NCBI GenBank assembly: GCA_036939355.1
Contig: JALLAP010000777.1
Coordinates: 1-10,383, forward strand
Direction: 5' to 3'
DNA length: 10,383 bases
Source: Thalassiosira profunda
Lineage: Eukaryota > Bacillariophyta > Thalassiosirophyceae > Thalassiosirales > Thalassiosiraceae
The translations under genes were made by a program, and so were the position numbers. Below, piece after piece: positions 6,593 through 10,383 of the stretch; position 1 is the stretch's first letter; every line of letters begins with the position of its first letter. Under the pieces are notes generated by a model. The model was given only the letters and a program-made list of their open reading frames with translations, was not told where the DNA came from and ran no database searches.

Positions 6593-6761
6593 TCCCGCTG
6601 GCACATTCTATTGCATCTAACACGTTTCCTTACGAACATTGACAGGAATGCTCACTATGAAAGGCAAATGGCATTGAAAAGAAAGCTAATGGAACAATAA
6701 CCACTGATCTAATTCTAAGTACAACTACTGCATCACTCCACCTATCCTAGCTCCACCCTAG

Positions 6762-8378
6762 CTATAAGTCATGCGCGTTCCCCGCCCGACCCCTGGCAGA
6801 CGCGGGGTGAAACGATCTCAGCCTCCACATCCGAACGTTCACCTGTCTTCGCACCTCGCGCATCCCCGCCTCGACCACCGGCACGGCAAATACGAGCCAC
6901 ACAACCCCCCACGCCAGTTGGGACATGGTCAATCTCCCTCGTCCTGCTGTTCGCCGTTGATATGCGCCATAGCCGGATTGCGAATTGGCCGCGCGGGCGA
7001 ACGAGAGAGACGGCCGTCGCCTCCCCTCAGCACCGAGGGAGCCCCCCTGCAGCAACAGTGAGTCCTCGCTGTTGTCCACAGAGTCTCCCGAGGCGGAGTC
7101 CGGCTTGTCGTCCACCAGCCCCTCAATCAGCTTGGCGATGCCTTCGTCATCGCCGTCGTCGTTAAAAAACTTCCCCGCATTCCTTCCCATCTTCTCCGCC
7201 TTGCCGAACTGCGTCGACAGCCCGCCGTGCCAGTACTCGCTCAGGCCGTAGTTGATCTCGGCGGATTTGTACCGCGCGCGCAGGTCGGTGTCCCAGGTGT
7301 AGGCCAGGAGCACGTACAGGGAGAGGACCATCAGCGCCTTCATGACGTGGTGGTTGATCCGGAAGATGCAATTTCGCTCCGTGAGTTGGGGGGCGATGGA
7401 TGATATGGAGGGTGACCGCGTGCGGCTGGTCAGTCTTCCCCCGACCTGGGGAGAGCCAGGGATGCTGACGACGTGCGGTGCCTCTGGCGGAGACGTGAGA
7501 AGCGTCTGTGACCACGAGGATCTCCTCCCCGACGAGGGCGTGGTCAGGGGAGGGAGGGAGGTTGTCGTAGAAACCGAGAGCTGGGGTGCGGTCCTTGGTC
7601 GTCGCCTTCCCTGAGGAGCACCCATCCCGTGATGGGCAGAGGAAGGCGCCCCCTCGCCCAAATGATGCCCAGCCTCCTCGTCGCCCCCCTCGAAAAATGT
7701 ATGGCGCTGCGGCCGTTGGGGACATGTGTTGGCCCTCTCCCTGTTGGCCCGTGACTCTGTAGTTGGTCTCTCGGGCGTTGAAAACGACGCCCCCCTCTGC
7801 GGCGACTCCCATCGCGGCTCCTCCAGATGTTGTCCACCGTCCGCAGCGGCAATATTCGCTATCTGGGAGGCCAAATTGTCATCGTACCGAGGCAGGCCGT
7901 CGCTCATGTTCAGAACGACGTCAGAGGTGGCCGCCCGCCCGCGGCGCAGCACGCGCTGGTGCGGAAACAGCCTCGTGGGCTCCACGCCCTCATCGCAGTT
8001 ATCGTCGTCCTCGTCCATTTCCAGCTGGCTGGGTATGGTCCTTAGAGGGCCGCCGCTGCTGGCATAACCGCCCATCAGGCCGCTGTCACCCTCATAAATA
8101 TTTGGCCGCGCCTCGTGGTCGTGTGAAAGCGCCCGGCGCTTCAGCAGCGGGGGCGAGTGCATATTGCTATTAGCATCGCCCCTGTCCTCCGAGAGGGTCC
8201 GTCTCGCGACCGGAGAGGGAGGGAGGGGGGCTGTCAGTGTCAGAGGCTCAACGTCCGAAGGTTGACACCCATTTTCGTTAGCCAACGCCAACCGCGCTCG
8301 CGGCCGCGGCGACGCCGTATCTCCACCCAAATCCATGGCACCACCTCCTAGGCTGCCGACGCCTTCCTGAGCGTGCAT
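6762..8378 (-). CDS. Unknown protein with long disordered N-terminus and two membrane helices
   Basis: This single open frame encodes 538 aa that I do not recognise. Residues 1-335 are rich in Ser, Pro, Arg and Gly and probably disordered. They include an acidic patch (EMDEDDDNCDE, 120-130), KRR and RRR clusters and many SP/TP sites. A first hydrophobic helix spans about 346-362 (MKALMVLSLYVLLAYTW). A conserved-looking segment follows (LRARYKSAEINYGLSEYWHG), then an acidic stretch 405-442, and a second helix at about 487-505 (QLAWGVVWLVFAVPVVEAG). The tail is basic. There is no N-terminal signal peptide, so the helices would direct membrane insertion. The first ATG (8378) is used; M15 (at 8336, GCCATGG) has a better Kozak context. 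The gene is convergent with the LRR copy and divergent from the plastid protein gene. It could be an organellar or endomembrane protein; no function is claimed. Confidence 0.65.
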   Translation of the reverse strand: MHAQEGVGSLGGGAMDLGGDTASPRPRARLALANENGCQPSDVEPLTLTAPLPPSPVARRTLSEDRGDANSNMHSPPLLKRRALSHDHEARPNIYEGDSGLMGGYASSGGPLRTIPSQLEMDEDDDNCDEGVEPTRLFPHQRVLRRGRAATSDVVLNMSDGLPRYDDNLASQIANIAAADGGQHLEEPRWESPQRGASFSTPERPTTESRANRERANTCPQRPQRHTFFEGGDEEAGHHLGEGAPSSAHHGMGAPQGRRRPRTAPQLSVSTTTSLPPLTTPSSGRRSSWSQTLLTSPPEAPHVVSIPGSPQVGGRLTSRTRSPSISSIAPQLTERNCIFRINHHVMKALMVLSLYVLLAYTWDTDLRARYKSAEINYGLSEYWHGGLSTQFGKAEKMGRNAGKFFNDDGDDEGIAKLIEGLVDDKPDSASGDSVDNSEDSLLLQGGSLGAEGRRRPSLSFARAANSQSGYGAYQRRTAGRGRLTMSQLAWGVVWLVFAVPVVEAGMREVRRQVNVRMWRLRSFHPASARGRAGNAHDL

Positions 8379-8593
8379 ATTGTGGCGTCTCCGGCGTTAG
8401 AGCGGCCAGGGTAGGGGGGTGGATAGGGCGGCCAACTGCCCGAGCACCGTTTTGTTTTGGTGAGTTGAGACAAGCCCAGAGAAAGGGGGCGTGCCATTTG
8501 CCCCCTAAACCGCCTCGCCTCCCAATGCCAACGCGCCTTCCCCCGGCCCGCCTCCGGCCGATCTCCTCCCCCACGCAGCGACCCAAAGCAACC
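8379..8593. promoter_or_regulatory. Bidirectional upstream region between two divergent genes
   Basis: Only 215 bases separate the two start codons, so the promoters must share it. It holds an inverted repeat: AGGGGGC (8484-8490), a 9-nt spacer, and GCCCCCT (8500-8506). A CCAAT follows at about 8521-8526. No clear TATA box is visible in either direction. Confidence 0.45.
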
Positions 8594-9285
8594 ATGGCAA
8601 GACCGCAAATGCACCTCCTGGCACTAGCGGCGCTCGCGGTCCTCGTCGGCGGCGCTCGCGCCTTCCAGCCGTCTCGTCATAACTCCGCGAGCGCGAGAGG
8701 TGCACCGTCGTCGGCCACGTCGCTCGGCATGGCCCCCCGCTTCGACAAGGCGTCGCAAAAGTGGTTCGTCACTGATCCGGAGGTGAGCGATGCGCTGTCC
8801 CTCGTGTCATATTTGCAATATCACGTATCAACTCACGCTATCGTCTGCACTCATCTGTGTTGTTTGCAATACGTACACAGACGGAAGGCCCCTCGGCCGG
8901 GTACAACCTCGTCGGGAGCCTCTACAGGGCGGGGCCAGTGCCGTTCTTCCAGCGCATCGTCAACGCGGACACCTACGAGCAGGCCGTTCTGAAGTACATG
9001 GCGCAGGAGGGCTGCGATAGAAAGGAGGCGCAGGGCAATATGGACGCTTTCCTCGAAAATCCGCAAGATTGGGCCTATCAAAAGATGGAGGAGAAGAAGG
9101 GAAAGCCGGTCAAAGATTACGCCAACGCCAACATGGATCCGCAACAGATCATTTTGAGCACGGTGTGGGCGGCCGTGGTGGTCGTCTTCGCGTACGATTT
9201 GGTCACGGGCGTGGCGGAGGGTCGGTACGGGAAGGCCGAGGGCACGGATTTGTTCCACGGCAACCTGTGGAGCTTGCCGTTTTGA
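8594..9285 (+). CDS. Unknown plastid-targeted single-pass membrane protein, two exons
   Basis: Exons 8594-8782 and 8881-9285 give 197 aa. Residues 1-23 are a textbook signal peptide (HLLALAALAVLVGGARA). It is followed by F24 in the motif ARA-FQP, the plastid targeting cleavage site of red-lineage complex plastids. A Ser/Ala/Arg transit stretch runs to about 46. The mature part has FDKASQKWFVTDPE, GYNLVGSLYRAGPVPFFQRI (71-90), the helical TYEQAVLKYMAQEG (94-107), and AQGNMDAFLENPQDWAYQKM (113-132). One membrane helix lies at about 153-172, and the tail is short. I do not recognise a named family. Size and layout fit a small thylakoid or envelope protein, possibly an accessory photosystem subunit, which is inference only. 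ACCATGG gives an ideal start. The stop lies 90 bases from that of the convergent IMP3 gene. Confidence 0.85.
8783..8880 (+). other. Intron of the plastid membrane protein gene
   Basis: 98 nt with donor GAG|GTGAGC and acceptor GTACACAG|ACGG, phase 0. It joins FVTDPE to TEGPSAGY. It is richer in A and T than its exons. Unspliced, the frame of exon 1 runs through the intron and then reads exon 2 in a wrong frame. Confidence 0.88.
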
Positions 9286-9375
9286 GAAAGACGCAGATGG
9301 CATGCGACAATTGAGAGTGTGTGGTTAGCATCTTTCGCTTCGACCAATCCGTCATCGAGCTCCCAACCCTCTACT

Positions 9376-9921
9376 TTACATCATATCAAAATCGTCGAGT
9401 TTGTCGTTGTATCTCTCCACCGTCCGCTTCACCTTGCTGCTGTCGACCCACGTCACAAAGTCCTCCATCCCCCGCGTCACCAAGAACGCCGGATCGGTCA
9501 CCACGTGCGGTCCCACCCGCACCTGCCCCTGCTCGACGAACGTGACGGCCATGCGGGGCGTCTGGGCCATCTTCATCCGCACCATCACGATGGGGAGGCG
9601 CCGTCGGCAGATCGCCGAGGCGGTGATTTCCTCCGCCTTCTTCAGCGATTTGGTCGTGCTCAACATCCCGAGGTTGTGCAATTTGTCGAGGAGCTGGTCC
9701 GTCATGGCGATGCGGAAGGCGTCGTCGGCGGGCAGCGTCTTGAGTTTGTTGGCCAATTTCGTCACCTGCCCGCAGATGCGGGAGTAGGCGACGTAATCCT
9801 CGCGGTTTTGGATGTGGTACCGCCGCAGTATTTTGGCCACGCGGATGTTGTCGTCGCCCTTCCATTGGTAGAGGCTGACCTTCCGGAGGAGCTTCTTCTC
9901 GTGGTGCTTCAGTTGTCGCAT
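9376..9921 (-). CDS. IMP3: U3 snoRNP protein IMP3 (S4-domain)
   Basis: IMP3 is part of the MPP10-IMP3-IMP4 complex of the small-subunit processome. In the nucleolus it helps U3 snoRNA pair with pre-rRNA for 18S maturation. The protein is 181 aa, against about 184 in animals and yeast, and has no intron. The N-terminus MRQLKHHEKKLLRKVSLYQW matches the family start. LRRYHIQNREDYVAYSRICG (32-51) is the conserved helical block. The S4 RNA-binding domain covers about 105-170, with CRRRLPIVMVRMKMAQ (105-120), FVEQGQVRVGPHVVTDPAFL (128-147) and EDFVTWVDSSKVKR (153-166). It ends DDFDMM, like the DDFDL end of homologues. The family call is very firm. Confidence 0.97.
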   Translation of the reverse strand: MRQLKHHEKKLLRKVSLYQWKGDDNIRVAKILRRYHIQNREDYVAYSRICGQVTKLANKLKTLPADDAFRIAMTDQLLDKLHNLGMLSTTKSLKKAEEITASAICRRRLPIVMVRMKMAQTPRMAVTFVEQGQVRVGPHVVTDPAFLVTRGMEDFVTWVDSSKVKRTVERYNDKLDDFDMM

Positions 9922-10283
9922 GGTTTATGTTGATTGTGGCTGTTGATGGATGTGAATTGCAATTATTGCTCCGGTCCTCCCTCGGTCTACAGAAACGACG
10001 CCTCGGCGGAGAAACAAGCTGATTGCACGCCGTGCGCCGCGCAGGTTGGGATGGACGCTGGCTCTACTGGGGTGGCGTCGCCAGTCGCCAGACCGCGCCG
10101 GGGGCAGGCAGGGGGGAGAGGGGGGTTTTGTTTGTTGTTTTTGGGTGGCTTGAGCGAGAGAGCGGGTGGATGGGAGGGAGGAAGACAGGCGTCCGAACCA
10201 GCTGGTCGACGAACACGCAAGAAATTCGCGTTCCACAATGCGCCGTTTGGTTGCAGAGGCCAAGACGCAGCGGTGGTGGCGCC
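9922..10283. other. Upstream region of IMP3, divergent from a probable + strand gene
   Basis: No supported gene was found here. It holds a G-rich stretch (10100-10125, runs of 5, 6 and 6 G) followed by T-rich sequence. Open frames on both strands are low-complexity shadows of the high GC. It probably contains the IMP3 promoter and that of the gene beginning at or before 10284. Confidence 0.45.
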
Positions 10284-10383
10284 ATGGTATCGGCGGCGGC
10301 AGTGGCGGTGGCCGTGGCGACCTTCGGCGGGGCCGCGATAGCAGCCGCCGGCGTCGACCAGCAGACCGCATCCGCGGCGGTTC
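10284..10383 (+). CDS. Possible start of an unidentified gene, cut by the window end
   Basis: An ATG at 10284 in a strong context (GCGCCATGG) opens a frame that stays open to the window edge, 33 codons. It begins MVSAAAVAVAVATFGGAAIA, then AGVDQQTASAAV. The hydrophobic Ala/Val run would suit a signal peptide or membrane anchor. An alternative ATG at 10238 opens a Gly/Arg-rich frame that looks like GC-driven noise. Too little is visible to name a product. Confidence 0.3.
   Translation, partial: MVSAAAVAVAVATFGGAAIAAAGVDQQTASAAV

Noticed and set aside
7162..7852. Overlapping minus-strand frames within the 538-aa gene
   Set aside because: They overlap a longer frame on the same strand that alone has two clear membrane helices and a full-length open frame.
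9386..9865. Second minus-strand frame inside IMP3
   Set aside because: Gly/Ala/Arg-rich shadow of the IMP3 frame, which matches its family end to end.
9925..10371. Minus-strand Arg/Pro/Ser-rich frame and plus-strand frame at the window end
   Set aside because: Low-complexity products of a GC-rich upstream region; the plus frame at 9934 starts without ATG.
1..10383. Search for tRNA, rRNA, CRISPR arrays, insertion sequences or retroelements
   Set aside because: No cloverleaf with a TTC loop, no regular spaced repeats, no terminal repeats with a transposase or reverse transcriptase, and no rRNA-like sequence were seen by eye.

Overview
The window looks like nuclear DNA from a stramenopile alga, most likely a centric diatom of the Thalassiosira type. 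Four things point there. Three proteins begin with a signal peptide followed by an Ala/Ser-Phe cleavage motif (the ASAFAP type of complex red plastids). Two genes carry short GT-AG introns (68, 91 and 98 nt). One gene pair belongs to an LRR family with a C-terminal tail I recognise from diatom genomes. One protein carries a GDNPSVSSGPP motif that I associate with an uncharacterised diatom family. The species is inference, since no marker fixes it. Genes are dense and alternate in strand, with convergent stops only 90 to 170 bp apart.

Layout: 1-430 leader with no supported gene; 431-1597 (+) phytoene synthase with plastid presequence; 1786-1962 (+) weak 58-codon ORF; 2003-2665 (+) GDNPS-motif protein; 2819-3910 (-) dephospho-CoA kinase in three exons; 3911-4326 shared divergent upstream region; 4327-4860 (+) truncated LRR-family gene; 4951-6592 (+) its tandem copy with the LRRs but with two frame breaks; 6762-8378 (-) unknown two-TM protein; 8594-9285 (+) unknown plastid membrane protein in two exons; 9376-9921 (-) IMP3; 9922-10383 upstream region and the probable start of another (+) gene.

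The genes do not form a pathway or operon. Phytoene synthase, the unknown thylakoid-type protein and perhaps dephospho-CoA kinase act in the plastid. IMP3 is nucleolar housekeeping. The most unusual part is 4241-6592. There a head-to-tail duplication left one copy with the promoter but no LRRs, and the other with the LRRs but no visible TATA box and with a disrupted frame. I see no mobile element, tRNA, rRNA or CRISPR array.
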